NCBI GenBank assembly: GCA_037833965.1
Contig: AP031354.1
Span: 20,996,001 to 21,060,000, forward strand
DNA: 64,000 nt
Direction: 5' to 3'
Origin: Marchantia polymorpha subsp. ruderalis
Lineage: Eukaryota; Streptophyta; Marchantiopsida; Marchantiales; Marchantiaceae
Made by a program: the position numbers and the translations under genes. Within the stretch, counting starts at the first letter, position 1, and each line of letters starts with the position of its first letter. Below the pieces are notes generated by a model. The model was not told the origin of the DNA. It saw only the letters and a list, made by a program, of their open reading frames with translations, and searched no databases. Below, piece after piece: positions 13,728 to 26,283 of the stretch.

Positions 13728-16324
13728 ACGCGGTCATGTTACCTCCACTACAGATTCTGCGCTGGACATGTCAGGGCCCCATCTCCGACCCGATCATCGA
13801 CCACCGACTACTGCTGCGATAGATTGCACTCCCCACCAAACGAGCAAGAAGAGCAAGCGCACGAGCCTGCACACCAGCCGGATGCCCATGCACCTCGACT
13901 ACGACGGACGTGTTGGGACTTCTCTCTCTCGAACTGCAAGCAACCGCTAGAGTCACTCTCGTTACAAGAGCTAGACAGTTTGGCTCCTTCGATAGCAGCC
14001 GGAACGCGCCGACCATTTTCATGCACAATCTATTCAAGTCTGCGTCCTTTGTGCTTCTGGTGCCGATTTGGTTTGAGAACCGATCTCACACATCTGTTTT
14101 TCAGCATTCTTTATATTTGGTATTTGGTTAAGGAGTACAAAGTACAAGCTTTTTATATTCTAGTATGTTCAGTATATTTCACTCATAGCAGAGTCTTGAT
14201 AGACTCTTCCCATTCATTGCTTACTATTTACTAGACCCTTTCAATATACTCTTGTGTTCTTAAACCATAAGCCCTTTGGTTTAAGATTGAAGTATACTGG
14301 AGCAAAGACGTTCCTGTACCGGAGCAAAAATGGATTCACATACGCCATATGATACGACAAGGTGTACTTTCTATATACGAACACCTCGTAGGTATACGGA
14401 TGTGTTTGTAAATCTGATCCTTCGTCCTGTAAATATGAATATACTTGAAGGGTTTAAGGTTTTAACTGAGCCTTGTATGATGTCTTATACGAAAGGTAAT
14501 ATGATATACTAGAATGTCATTGTATGAAGGGATACCTCTTAATAGCTTCCGACTGAACCGGAGGTCGTTGTCATTTCCATGACACGCGGTAGACAGGTAA
14601 ATGTGGTCCCGCCATCATAGTAAGCTTTTGCCCGCAAGCGAGCATAACATGTGTTTTTAGCGGGGTAAACAGGCAAAAGAAGATTCGGCACGAGTCGTAA
14701 GGCTCTTCACGATCACACTGCAAGAATGAAGTCGATGAGCCTACTCATTATCCACTAAATTCCGCATCTTCATCTGTCCGAGCATTCGTCTTACCTTTGG
14801 ACCCAAAGATGCGACCCTTGGGATAGTTGAATCGCGATTCACTTCAAAGGTGCATTGGTCACAATCACAGCTGTTTCTGAACCGCGTCCCAGCTACTAGC
14901 CATGTACAGTGCTGTAAATGTCATCAATGTGTTGTGCTCGAGGGGAATCGTAAGTAAGTAAGCATAGCTGACTATGAGAGAAATGAGTACATGAAAATGA
15001 CAGTGAGTGTAAAGGATGTAAGATAAGATATTTACATTAGACCATCTTCATCTCGTAACACTTGTATACAGCACATGATATACTTTGAGATGAATATAGA
15101 CTTGAGCATATCATAAGTCTACATATATACATCCGTATGAACTCATGACAAACATGTTGTAAACACAAATATTCAAATAATCAAGGAACGTTTTATACTT
15201 TTAATTCAAAATTTTGATTTTTAATTATGATAAATTTTACCTTATACAAAATATTTACAAATAAAATTTTCAATGTGTCTTTTGTTCCTAAATTTTGAGG
15301 GAAAAAATTCGAAACACTATCACACTAAATTTTTAGACTTGCAGAGCTTCAAGTAGTCTTATCATCATTAATCCATCCCCATTTCCAATTTTTCTATCTA
15401 AACTTTCTGTATTCAAAGTAGGTTCTGATATTTTGATTGATTGTTATCATACATTTCATTATTCATAAAATGATGTAGAAATAAAATAAGTTATCTTAGA
15501 TCATTTATCATATATACATTAGAAAAAAAACTTAAAAAGGGTTAAAAAGATATTTAGACAACTTTAAATGTATTTAACACACATAAAATACACAAATTTT
15601 TTTATTCTTATATTGACATTGATATAAATTCTAATTATTTAATGATACATATTTCAATTTTTAGACTTGAATCTAAAATAATAATCTAATATATAATAAT
15701 TATAAAATTATATGTGCATGATTTATTTATTTTATATTATAAATGTCTTATTTAAATAACCTGAAATTTTATTACATAAAACTTAATAACATCATTTCAG
15801 GAGATAAATCTAATATTTTTCAATTTTTTTAAATGAATAAATTCATTTTTTTAAATTTAAGATCATTTATGTATATTTGGTTTGAAAATCATTTCAAATT
15901 GTAATAATATGAATTAAAGTTGTAAAGATAAATTATATATATCATGTTTAATATTTAAAGTTTGATTATTCAGAAACGATGCATTTAATATTATGAAAGA
16001 TCTTTTTTAATATTGACCATGTTTAATAAAAATAAAATTTAAAAATTTTTCTTGTGAGACATGATTATTAGTTATTTAGTAGAAAAATAATCTCATCATA
16101 TAAGATGATTTTATTTTTAATTATATTATTTTTAAGAATATCTTTTGATACAACCAATAAATTGTGAATTGTCTAATGATATTTAATTTCCAGTTACCAA
16201 CATGCTCTGTATTATGAGGTAATAATTTGATTGGACCCCATCTCAACACAAATTGCTTACTAGTTCCAATCAAGTTTCAGTCACAAAACAATCAAGTAGC
16301 CAGTCATAGTCCTGCCACGAGCCG
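13728..16324. other. ZIFL upstream region and AT-rich intergenic DNA
   Basis: The first 350 bases or so next to the transporter start are more GC-balanced and probably hold its promoter and 5' leader, but I could not pick a TATA box or transcription start with confidence. From about 15,000 the DNA becomes strongly AT-rich with no coding signal. Confidence 0.4.
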
Positions 16325-16563
16325 CAAAGCGTGTTGCAGGAGGAGGAGCTTCAAGGCGTAGCGTTGCTGGTGTTCGCCAACAAACCGTTTCTACCAGGAT
16401 GCATGAAAGAACTTGAGGAGTTCAAGGAGAGTTTCGATCTTGCAGCCTTGCACGAGAAGAGGCCAATGCATCGCCAGAGCACGTCCGTTGTGACAAGAGT
16501 ACTTCTCGAGGGTCTGGAATGGTTGTTCATCACTCTCACAAACAAATCCATCAAGCCCCGATA
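16325..16563 (+). pseudogene. ARL1-type small GTPase, broken C-terminal fragment
   Basis: The frame reads LQEEELQGVALLVFANK followed by a diverged stretch and then LLEGLEWLF, matching in order the C-terminal third of plant ARF-like GTPases of the ARL1 type (helix 3, the NKxD guanine-specificity loop, then the segment around the final helix). The NKQD motif is altered to NKPF, so guanine recognition would be lost, and the region between the two conserved blocks is scrambled. The N-terminal P-loop and switch regions are absent upstream. It looks like a relic gene fragment, perhaps a retrocopy or a TE-carried piece, not a working gene. Confidence 0.6.
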
Positions 16564-17635
16564 GTTACTCTGTCTGTATTGATCTTATATTGTTGCTTCT
16601 CACTCGACATAAAATAATTATGTCGCTCTCTTCTCATTAGAACTCGTCGACACTTCTGACTTGAGGAATTAGAGCGCTTTCATCTGTGGAGTAAATGCGA
16701 TACGCCTTTCCAACCTCTTATTTTTTAATCTATTGTCTGGGCCTAGACTTTTTCTCAATAGAAAAAATTATGGCCATCATCTCTTTTAGGAGCTTTTAGA
16801 TCTCCAAAATTTGAGATGCCTACTTACTCAAAATGGTGATCTACAATGCGCTCTACCATTCATGTTTCATTAGATAGATAGTCAATTCGACAACAAGCCT
16901 TGTCTTGGTTTCGTTCACCTTGGAAGAGGTAAGCATGTGATCGAAGAACCAAAAATATGAATCCAACCCGCGGACATGCTCAATATAGACTCTTGATCTT
17001 TGAGCGTCGGTTATAAATTCTTCACGAGCTTGAAAATGATGATACCATGTACTGTGCTTGTCAACGTCTCACAACCATCACACTATAGCTCGAATCATAC
17101 ATATATAGAGTAATAGATTTTAGAACTTGACAACTGGTGGAGTTTCATCGGGTAAAACAAAACTTGATAGATCCCAATAAATATATTTTGTTATGTAGAT
17201 CTCTATCAAGTAATTTACTTCTATAATAATTAGCTTTGCAAAAATTATAACATATAATACAAATCAAAATTGACTTTATCAAGCGTTGTATTATGTATCA
17301 GATATTTTCTATTTTCGAATGAGTATCATCTTCCAACTTTGAAATAATCAATTATTTCATGAATAATTGTATTGATTGTTAATTTTAAAATCTAGCATGA
17401 AGTGAAAATAATAATTTTATGGCCAAATGTAAAACAAATTCAAATTTCAAAATTCAAAGATTGAATAAACGTGTAAAGTGTGATGTATGTCTTACAAATT
17501 ATATCAATAAATATAATTCATAAAATTTTATACAACAATAAAGCTTAAAAAATATTTAAAAAATTAAATTCATATTTGCTATAATAAAAATATAATATTT
17601 TCAAAAAATAATATATCAATAAGTATTTCCAATCT
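16564..17635. other. AT-rich intergenic stretch
   Basis: No supportable gene or structured repeat. Base composition drops to strongly AT-rich from about 17,150 up to the LTR element. Confidence 0.5.
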
Positions 17636-17903
17636 TGTTGAGGTTAACTCCAATTAAGGAGTAACCTCTGGATCCAGCTACTTATAGCTGAGACTTTCTG
17701 AACTAGGGTTAAACACCCTGGCTTTTGCCTTGTACAATTTGTCGTTCTCAATAGACTTTCAGTAGAAGTTGTATCAATGTTCCTGGTGGACGTAGCTCTT
17801 ATCCTCCGAGGATGAACCATGTTACTTCTGTCTCTCCTGTTGCTTGTTGATTCTTCAGTGTTATCAACTCATGTTCACTGATTATTCTCAGGTTGCCGCT
17901 ACA
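17636..17903 (+). repeat. 5' LTR of the small element
   Basis: 268 bp, TG...CA ended, followed at once by the decayed tRNA-type primer site. It differs from the 3' copy at many positions, mostly transitions, so the insertion is not recent. Confidence 0.8.
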
Positions 17904-18168
17904 TTTGATATCAGAACGATGTTACGACTCGGGTTTATGACAAAGAGACACATTTTTATTTTTATTTTTGAAGTTTAAGTTTTGAATCTCTCACAATTTT
18001 CATTGAAAGTTTTGAGGCTTTTGGTTGGCTTTTGATTAGTTGAGTACAATAGTCAGTTGCCGACCAAAGTCACGGGCGACACTTGGTGGGTTGATTGGGT
18101 AGTATCTCGTTCTCTTGAATCTCATCCAAATTCTACATTGTCATCTGGATTAATTGTATTTCAAAATC

Positions 18169-18610
18169 ATGGATAGTCATAGTGAGAAGGTATTAATAGA
18201 TTCCTTTCAACGAATATTGGAACATGCTGATTTGAATATCATGAATAGACAAAAAGTTTTGTTATTGACAGCGGTGGATAGCGGTATAGATTCAAATTCA
18301 CTTGGGTATGAGAATGTGATGAAGAATGTTATTGACGACTTTTTTTACAACAATGCACAAGTACCACATAGGTAAGATATGTCCACATGTGTGAAGAAGT
18401 AAGATGCGAAAACATCACTGGATGCTGAGACATGGATCTGTAGTATTTGCCTAGATGTTGAACTCATTCACGGCTGAGATAGATTAATTACGAAACTCGT
18501 ATACTGGCATTGGTTCCATTTTGATTGTATTGCTTCAACATTCATGGCCAAGGGGTGAAAGCAGTGTCCCAATTTCCAGTATGTAGAGAAGTGACATTGG
18601 TTTGGTGCCA
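18169..18610 (+). pseudogene. Captured RING-H2 gene fragment with two stops
   Basis: An open start (MDSHSEK...) leads, after a break, into a frame reading WICSICLDVE, then after a TGA a segment with HWFHFDCIASTFMAKG, then after another TGA QCPNFQ. This is the order of a plant RING-H2 domain of the CSICL / FHxDCI / KGxxQCPNC type. Both stops sit where Arg (CGA) is expected, so C-to-T change at CG would explain them, and the last zinc-binding Cys has become Phe. It is the only protein-coding content between the LTRs and reads in the same direction as the element. Confidence 0.6.
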
Positions 18611-18912
18611 ATAAATAGTGGTCGTGATGACAATTCACATGTCAAAGAATTTGAATCTATAAGTTCTAGATTCTGTGCTTTGGCAAAACTAAGCTATGGG
18701 CTTTGAATAGTTGTTTCTTTCGATGATGTCTTGAGACATTGTTTAATTACCTCTGTATTATTACTCTATCATGTTAAGGCTACGACATACTTGTAATTCA
18801 CTCTGCTTTAAAGAGAGACTTTGTGTTAGGTTGTCGTCTAGAATTTTCCGCGGAGTAATAATATAGGTTAGAGAGTATACTGAGTTTTCTTAACACGAGT
18901 AAAGGGGGAGAT

Positions 18913-19183
18913 TGTTGAGGTTAACTCCAATTAAGGAATAACCTCTGGACCTAGCTATTATTGGTCAGACGTCGTCTAGACTATGGGTTAAATACCCTGG
19001 CTTTTGCCTTGTATATTTAGTTGTCTCGCGACAGACCTTGAGTAAAAGTTGTATAAGTGATCCTAGTGGACGTAACCCTCCTCCCCTAAGGGTGAACCAC
19101 ATTACATCTTTTTCTCATGTTGGTTGTTGATTCTCAGGTTTTATCACCTCGTGATCACTTATTAATCTCAGGTTCCTGCTACA
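18913..19183 (+). repeat. 3' LTR of the small element
   Basis: 271 bp, preceded directly by the polypurine tract AAAGGGGGAGA, which fixes the orientation as plus. Confidence 0.8.
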
Positions 19184-21397
19184 ATGCTAAATATAATAAT
19201 CATGAATCAAAAATTATTTATTATAAAAATCAGATATATATTTTTCATATATGTATATTTAATATATTAAATAACAATATATTAAAATTGACTCTCATGA
19301 ACTCTAAGCAAACCTCATTTTAAAATAACATTTATCACAACTTTTTTTTATCAATATGAATTCAAAATAATCATGATTTTTGTGAAGAATGTTAACAAGA
19401 TGAAAATTTTGTGACAACAAGATCATAATAATGATATTTTAGACATCAAATATTTTTAATTGTTTAGTTAATGATTTCAAATTATTTTAAGAATAAATTA
19501 TAAAGTTACAAATAATTTTTAACTCAACTTAATTAAAAAAAATTTAATTTTTACATACACAAGTAGATTATGTTATCAAGATTATGAATTTATAAATCTA
19601 GGAATGAATAAAAGGATGTCCAATATATATAATATTGAATGAAAGATCAAGTTGTTGATACATGATTATAATGTAAGCAAATGACACATTTATATGCTTT
19701 ACATACAGGAATGTTAGAAATATTATAATAATTAGACTGACTTAGTAGATTTTTATGTTATTTAAGATAACTATTTTTAGTATAAAATTTAATGTGAACA
19801 TGACATATGTGATGTTATGATATGATAACATGACGATTATCACAATTAATGTAATTTCATCTCCAATAAGTATGCATCTAACAGCATGTATAATTTATAA
19901 CTAAAAAATTACATGAATTTCATGCTGATATTAACTCAAGTCTCGGATTAAACTCTACTTAACATAACTCGGATTAGAGCTAAATTTAAGCTCAACCATA
20001 GTTAGATCTAAACCCAAGGTGTGCTTTTTTCTTATATATATGAGTGCTAGCCATAGTTTGCTGTAAACATTTGTGATTTTTTGGTTACGGAATTTGTTGT
20101 TCCCGTGAGAATGGCGAACCATTTTTATTTTTTTTTCGGTGTGATTTATGTTACTGTCCGAATTGTTTATGTATTCGTGGACTTTATAAATAATTGTGTT
20201 ACTTTTTACAATCCAAATAACAATATGGCAATAATTTCGTATATCATTTTAGAGTTACGTAACAATAATACAAAGTGTCTGGTCACATTTTGTGATCTGT
20301 CACATGTTAAAAAAATAAAATAAATCATCTAATGAAAAACAGATAGGCTTTAAATCTTGCTCATCATCTCAAACATGAATTCATAAATGTGGCAAAGTAA
20401 AGTTGGAAATGAATATTCACTATGATGCTAGATTTTAGAATGAAAATACTTCAAACTCAAGTTTACATTTGATATGTTTTAATGATTAGCATCATTAAAA
20501 CATGCTTCAATCAATAACACAATTGAATACTAGAAAAAAATCTTATTAAAACTCTAGGTAATACTGTACAAGCTAATAAATCATAAATCCCAACATGCAA
20601 ACAAAGAACGTGTTCTTGAATAACTACATGTATTTAATTAGAATCATAATAGACATAATTCAAAATGGTTTGATAAGATTTGAGAATGAATTTAGATTCG
20701 CCAAACGTATAACATTTCATATGATAAGATAATGCTCTACTATATACAATCAACAACAAAATAATATTAAAATCAAGGAAATCATGATAATGTTCTAGAA
20801 TCATAATGTTTGGGCATTGAATCAGTACAACATTGTATGCAGATAAAGTGTTGAAATTCTCTTTTTTTCTTGCTGTTACAAGAATACACCACATGACATT
20901 GGGATATCAAAATCTGGGGGGAAATTTCCATCATTTACATTAAAAAAATAATAGCCCACATGCCTCCATATCAACGTCAAATTTATATAAAATTTTTGTC
21001 ATATATAAGTCTGCAGTGCACAACGGACAACAAAAAATGAAAAATACCATCGCAGGTATTAAGTGCGCCTGACAACTCAATGTTAATTTATTGCAACACC
21101 ACTGCTTGAGAACAGAAATTGCTATCACCTTACTAACAAAAGTTATGGTTTCCTATGCATCCGATGAGAGCTTTACAATTGCAAAAAGTGTCAAACCTCG
21201 AGCTAGCTAAGACAAATCTGGGTCGATATGCCCTGCCTTGTGGAAGTTACACGTGTTCAATCCCAAGTGCTAACGTCAACCACCATAATGGCCAGGTTTA
21301 GCCACTTGTGGTGCGACGTCTTGCAGTTGGCGAAAACTAAGAAACTCCCAATCAAATGAAAACACCAACATGCTAATCTCATCAACGACAAGAAATC
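19184..21397. other. AT-rich intergenic DNA and invertase 3' flank
   Basis: No convincing coding frame. From about 21,130 the sequence becomes more balanced and probably contains the 3' untranslated region of the invertase gene; a minus-strand AATAAA at 21,087-21,092 is a possible polyadenylation signal, about 300 bp beyond the stop. Confidence 0.45.
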
Positions 21398-24276
21398 TCA
21401 GAATGAAACGGATCTGGTCAATGATGGCTTCATTTTTCTGTCTTCCTCCAAGCTGATCATCCCCAAATGCGAGGGATCCTCCAACATCATCTTCGACACC
21501 AAATACCCAGCGATAGACCAGGTTTGAAACTTCCTGGCCTGTTTGCCGATGTACCGACCCAGTTTACCGTCGTAATATTCTGGCCATCCATCTTTCATCA
21601 ACCTTGCTTCCATAAGCTCAATTGCTTTGCGAGCAATTTGCGGTCTTCCAGTCTTTATAGACGCTGCAGTCAACATCCATAGGAGGACTGCCAAGAGCCA
21701 AATACCAATGGAAATCTTAGGTTTCTTTCTACGATAGAATCCAGGACACAATTCCTTCTTAAGAAATAGGTTGAGCTTTTGACAAAGTCATGGACTCAAT
21801 GATGATGGATCGAAGGAACATTTCAGGAAAATATAGAACATTCAACAATCAATAAGAAACTTTTAGAAACGTGTCAAGAATGTGGAAAACGGAACTCGGT
21901 ACCTGGCCAAGAGCCACCGTTATGATAGCTCCATCTTGTGTTCTTTGGATCACACCCAGTCGTGATTTGCCACTCACGTGATTCCAGTGCGGGATAGCAC
22001 ACCTTCAAGGGCATAAACCCTACGAGTTCTTCCCAACGCTCCTCGATGAGATCCATGATAGCAGATGATTGGTCGGGAGTGGACAATGATGATAAAATTG
22101 CTACACAATTACCGATAGTAAACCATCGGAAATCCATTCTAGCCGGACTGACATTCCCAATGAAGTAGCCTCCTTTCATGGGCATCCAATCAAAGAGCCA
22201 ATCAGGGATCGAATCAGGAATGACATTGAACTTGTTGACAGCAGTCTGAGAATACTCTTCCGTCTTGTATCTGTAGATATTGTTCAGTTGCTGGTGGTCT
22301 AGCCAGTAGTATGTTCGAATGTGAAAGCTCAAAGCGTGGAGTCTTTTGTCTATTCGCTCCAGAAACTCTTTTCCCCCAGCTTCAGGTCTGAGCAGAAATC
22401 TTGCGCAACGCAGGGCCATGAAGAAAAGCGACTGTATCTCGATCGGATATCCGTAAATTCCCTGCACAAGTTGGCATGAGGCTTCTATGTCAATATTTGG
22501 GATTTCCACTTCCTAGTCATTAATCAAGGGCTTGAAGAAACTAGGCAGTAAGGCCAGATATAGACTGATAACTCAAAATATCGAATGCTCACGGGCAACG
22601 TCTAGTTGCTACCAGTCGTCAAGTGAGAAGATTCTTATTTTCATATCTCCCGAGATGAACAATGAAGAACACTAGCTATAGGTGACTAAGGCTTCGAATT
22701 AGCAATCTTCGCAATGTATAACTGATGTAATTCTAGAAGAAGTTGGACACCACCATGCAGGAAATACAACTAATCTCAAAGAGCATTTATAAATGCCTAC
22801 GTGTATTCACTGTTTAGAAGGAAATACAAACTCACCATTCTTCGGTCGATCATGCAGCAGCCATCCGCGCAAAGAAGTGTTGGAAATGTATCAAAGCCGT
22901 CCGAGAGGCACAATGTGAGAATGAGCCTCATCCCACGTTGACAATCTGACATGTCTGCTAGACTGTGATCGCCCGTAGACTTCACATAAGCTCGAAGTAA
23001 GATGATCCACCAGAACCCTGAGTCTACTGGCGCAACTCTACCAATTGCACTCTCCCCAAAGTCTGCTATCATCGTATCGAATTTCCGGGACGGATCATGT
23101 AGGACTTTGAAACTCGCAGGCATCACCCCTTCACCGAGGGTAAAACAATCGATGTGTTTTTCCCATGATTGAAGACGGAGTGCTTTCAACAAGAAGTTTT
23201 TTACAATTTCTGGTTCACCGTTCATCAGAAATGCCAAACCACTGGGAACGAAGTCTCGAACGAAAACCTGAAGGCATCAACGCATGTGTCAGTCACATTT
23301 CACGACCAAGATTTAACGTTTCTAATTGGTGCTGTGAGGGGACGTAGATTCGTCAATACTCGATGGCCAGGCCCTGTTATCTTAGAATATGAACGCTATC
23401 TTTCTGAATCTTGGTGTATGATCTGATCGTTCTTGGTAGAGATGACGTAATTCTATATGGCGTTTCGCCTTCGCGGACCAGTAACAAAGTATCATGACTT
23501 TTTCGAATCAGGTCCAAGAGAAGAAAAGAAACGAAAATTCGTAACAAAAGAAACATTTAGCTGCAAAACTTTCTGCCTACTTCTTGCAGTTTCGACACGG
23601 CACACTTGGAGGAGAGAGATGATACTGTCCTGAGAATGGGCTAGCTCCACCACAGATAGTGTCATCTAAGATCTGCTCTAGACGTCTTTTAACGTTCGAC
23701 GTGAAGATTGGAAGTCCTCACCTGATTGTAATTCAATGAGTCCTCCGTTGGATCACACGCAGCGAGCGTTCCAACCGGCTTGCCGCGAAAGTGTACCAAA
23801 GACTTTCTTAGAGCCTCCCAAGCACTTGAGATCATAGCGTTAGGTTCAAATGTTGTTTGGGGACGAGGCTGACTTGTACTGGAACTCGAATTTGCTCTTA
23901 TACCCGGAGAGACCATACCCTCTAAACACTCTGAGCTTTTGACTGTCTCTAGTGCTCGGGGAGGCCGAACGGCTGTCTCTGGGAAGTTCATTATCTCACT
24001 GAAGGACTTTTCATCCAGGGACCGGTGAGTTTCACCCCCTGCCTGGCGATGTTTTACGTCCATGAGTTTCACGAGATCAATTGGATCCTTCGCGGAGTGA
24101 TGGAATTCTATAGTCCTGTTCCCAACCTCAGAACGACGTTCCGACGACGTATCTGCATGTTGCAGACCTGATTCCAAGCGCAAAGCACTTACGCTGTCTC
24201 GAAGCTCGCTGAAATCCGATTCCAGGCCCACTGAGCTTAGATCATCACTCAGCTCACTCCCTCCCGTCACAGCCAT
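21398..24276 (-). CDS. Neutral/alkaline invertase (GH100), 4 exons
   Basis: Exons in window order: 21398-21687, 21903-22461, 22836-23267, 23722-24276. Junctions are GT-AG and phases join into 611 codons plus TGA. The enzyme hydrolyses sucrose to glucose and fructose at near-neutral pH. Conserved GH100 blocks are intact and in order: [82 protein letters not shown] and the C-terminal [20 protein letters not shown]. The body resembles the plant cytosolic clade (CINV type). The N-terminal 150 residues are variable and Ser-rich. The first ATG shown begins [12 protein letters not shown]; an in-frame ATG at 24,339 would add 21 residues (MSRLFKSSS...), basic and Ser-rich like a possible organelle-targeting extension. 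The gene appears intact and functional. Confidence 0.95.
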
Positions 24277-24339
24277 TGTGCGGTAAAAAGAACGCAACGT
24301 GAATGTGGGCAGTGAGGAGGATTTGAACAGTCGACTCAC

Positions 24340-25560
24340 AAACTGGTAGGCTTTGAGAGTACGACCATTTACAAGGGAATTGTACTATCAACCACAAGCA
24401 TCCATCGTCAATCAGCAAGACGCATCTTCTTGGCAAGCACACGGCACTGGGCTGTGAGGAAAAACAAGAACGTAATGGATGATGACGTTGATCTCGTGAA
24501 ACCTTTCATACGTTTCTTCCTCGGCTACGATTGTTGTTCATTGGCTATCTTCTAGCGAGGACTATTTTGGATTAAAGACGAACATGGATGCGAAGTTCAA
24601 ACTGCAAAGCAGTTTAAATAACGGAGAGGAACAGATCAGAACAAAATTGCACTGCACTCCCAGACTACAAATGTTCGCACCGTGTGACAGCGGAACATGA
24701 ATTCCCACTGTATGAAGCAAATTGCAAGTATCGTCCCCACAGCAAACGAGCATGTTTTGCTCAAAACTCCTTTCCCAGAAACTGCAGTCAGCGACACGAA
24801 ATAATTAACAACTCTCGCTCAACAAGAGACAGGATCGCAGCGCGACCTGGCCACGGGACAATGCACAGCAAGCTATACAAAAGCCTTGATTCAGACCAAG
24901 GCGACGACGAATCAGGAGCCGTCTTTGATACTTCTTCGTACTGGCAGAATGTACACACAAAATCTACGTTACTTTCTCGCCTCGAATGAATCCAAAGCAT
25001 TCCCCGAATTCCCTCACCCGGCCCCACCCCACCGATTCGTATGCAATTCGGAGCACAATGAACCTCTGCGGCGATCAATGCGCATGCTCCGAATCATCAC
25101 TCGCCTCACTCAGTCTCGTCTCGAATTCGACCATCCGCTGCCAAGCCCACAGCCCGGCTGGGCCTTTCTTTGAATGGCCCAGCCAAGCAACGCAACGCCG
25201 TATGCAGAACAGCGAGCGAGAGCGCGAGCAGAAGACAAAGACGCGAGAGCCTCCCTCTTCGTCTCACCGGTAGCGTTCAAACTTTTCGTGCTCAAATAGC
25301 TGCTCCGCCTTCACACATATACTTACGACGCCGACGACGGCTCTCCGCTCACGTACCGTCCGTTTCCCGATTCCGCTCAGTCGCTCCGTCGCGGTCCGCG
25401 GCTCCATACGTACCGCGCCGCGCTATAACTCGCAGGCTTTCCGGCGACGGCAATTTTGCCGCGGGCCCTTCTTTCACGTATCATGTTGTCGACTAGGCGA
25501 GGTTTCCTTCCGTTCCCTTCGACACACGCTAGCAGCCGCCTCCTCATCCTTTCGGTAACG
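24340..25560 (-). promoter_or_regulatory. Invertase upstream region with a GC-rich block
   Basis: The 25,050-25,560 segment is distinctly richer in G+C and CG dinucleotides than everything around it, ending abruptly into AT-rich repeats. That fits a promoter plus 5' leader (perhaps with a leader intron) of the invertase gene, or a bidirectional promoter. The several overlapping open frames here on both strands have no domain and no codon signature, so I treat them as chance frames in GC-rich DNA. No TATA box was assigned. Confidence 0.35.
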
Positions 25561-25936
25561 CGGTAGTGTTCTTGTGTCAGTCGTTTCTAGTGTTCTTGTT
25601 CGCAGCAATTACTTGCATGCATGCACATTACATGAAGGACGGATTGTCGTTATGTCCTCCGGTTGATCACACTGTAGCACGTACCAAACTGCGTCTGCAA
25701 ATAAGTAGCTTCTATGTACCGCAGATAGCGACCGGTAAATTTTCTGAATATGTACTGTCTGAGCTTTGAAGAATGAGAGATCATTCCGGTGTATTGTAAC
25801 AATTTCAGTTGAAATAAATCGAATAAATCATGATAAAGAGAGTTGCCCAAAGATCAGCAATTTGGATTTACGTAAATTAAGGGGAAAGAAACATAACAAA
25901 ATCTATGAAGTACATGATTCGTAATTACTTTTTCCA

Positions 25937-26283
25937 GTAATGAAGTACTTCATACAGTTTCACTTTAGGTGAGACTTGGTAATCAGTGGTACAGAAAATT
26001 AAAGCTACGTATAACACATGTGGCTACAATACATTAATTTCATGAACCTACTGATTACCAAGTTCCAACTAATACGAACCGTATAAAGTATTTCTTTTTT
26101 ATATTATACATAGCATTAAGAAAAAGAAATACTTCATACGGTTCATATTAGGTGGGACTTGGTAATTATTCGGTTCAGAAAATTAATATATTGTAGCCAC
26201 ACATGTTATGCGTAGCTTTAATTTTCTGTACCACTAAAAAACCAAGTCTCACCTAAAGTGAAACTGTATGAAGTACTTCAATA
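25937..26283. repeat. Long foldback MITE, arms of about 170 bp
   Basis: The left arm (about 25,937-26,105) and right arm (about 26,106-26,283) are near-perfect reverse complements over their full length, with no real spacer. The outer ends share the palindrome GAAGTACTTC. There is no coding capacity. Transcribed, it would form a long double-stranded hairpin, the classic form of a miniature inverted-repeat element and of a small-RNA precursor. Confidence 0.85.

Larger units (their letters stand above)
17636..19183 (+). mobile_element. Small non-autonomous LTR element carrying a RING-H2 fragment
   Basis: Two direct repeats of about 270 bp (17,636-17,903 and 18,913-19,183) both start TGTTGAGGTTAACTCC and end GCTACA. 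Right after the left copy lies TTTGATATCAGAACGA, a decayed initiator-Met tRNA primer site (usual form TGGTATCAGAGC). Right before the right copy is a polypurine tract, AAAGGGGGAGA. This is a complete LTR-element frame of 1.55 kb on the plus strand. The stretch at 18,720-18,850 resembles the 3' region of the copia relic near 30,900-31,060, suggesting Ty1/copia origin. No reverse transcriptase or integrase is present; the inside holds a captured plant gene piece. The flanks AATCT and ATGCT are only a weak target-duplication match. Confidence 0.8.

Noticed and set aside
13561..14234. Plus-strand frames overlapping ZIFL exon 1 and its upstream region
   Set aside because: The minus strand is explained by the transporter; the plus frames have no recognisable content.
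14675..14695. ATTCGGCACGAG, identical to part of a cDNA-library EcoRI adaptor
   Set aside because: Only 12 bases match, there is no vector sequence next to it, and the surrounding DNA is ordinary intergenic sequence. Probably chance.
24684..25500. Several overlapping frames on both strands upstream of the invertase
   Set aside because: GC-rich DNA, no domains, frames on both strands equally open; better explained as promoter and leader.
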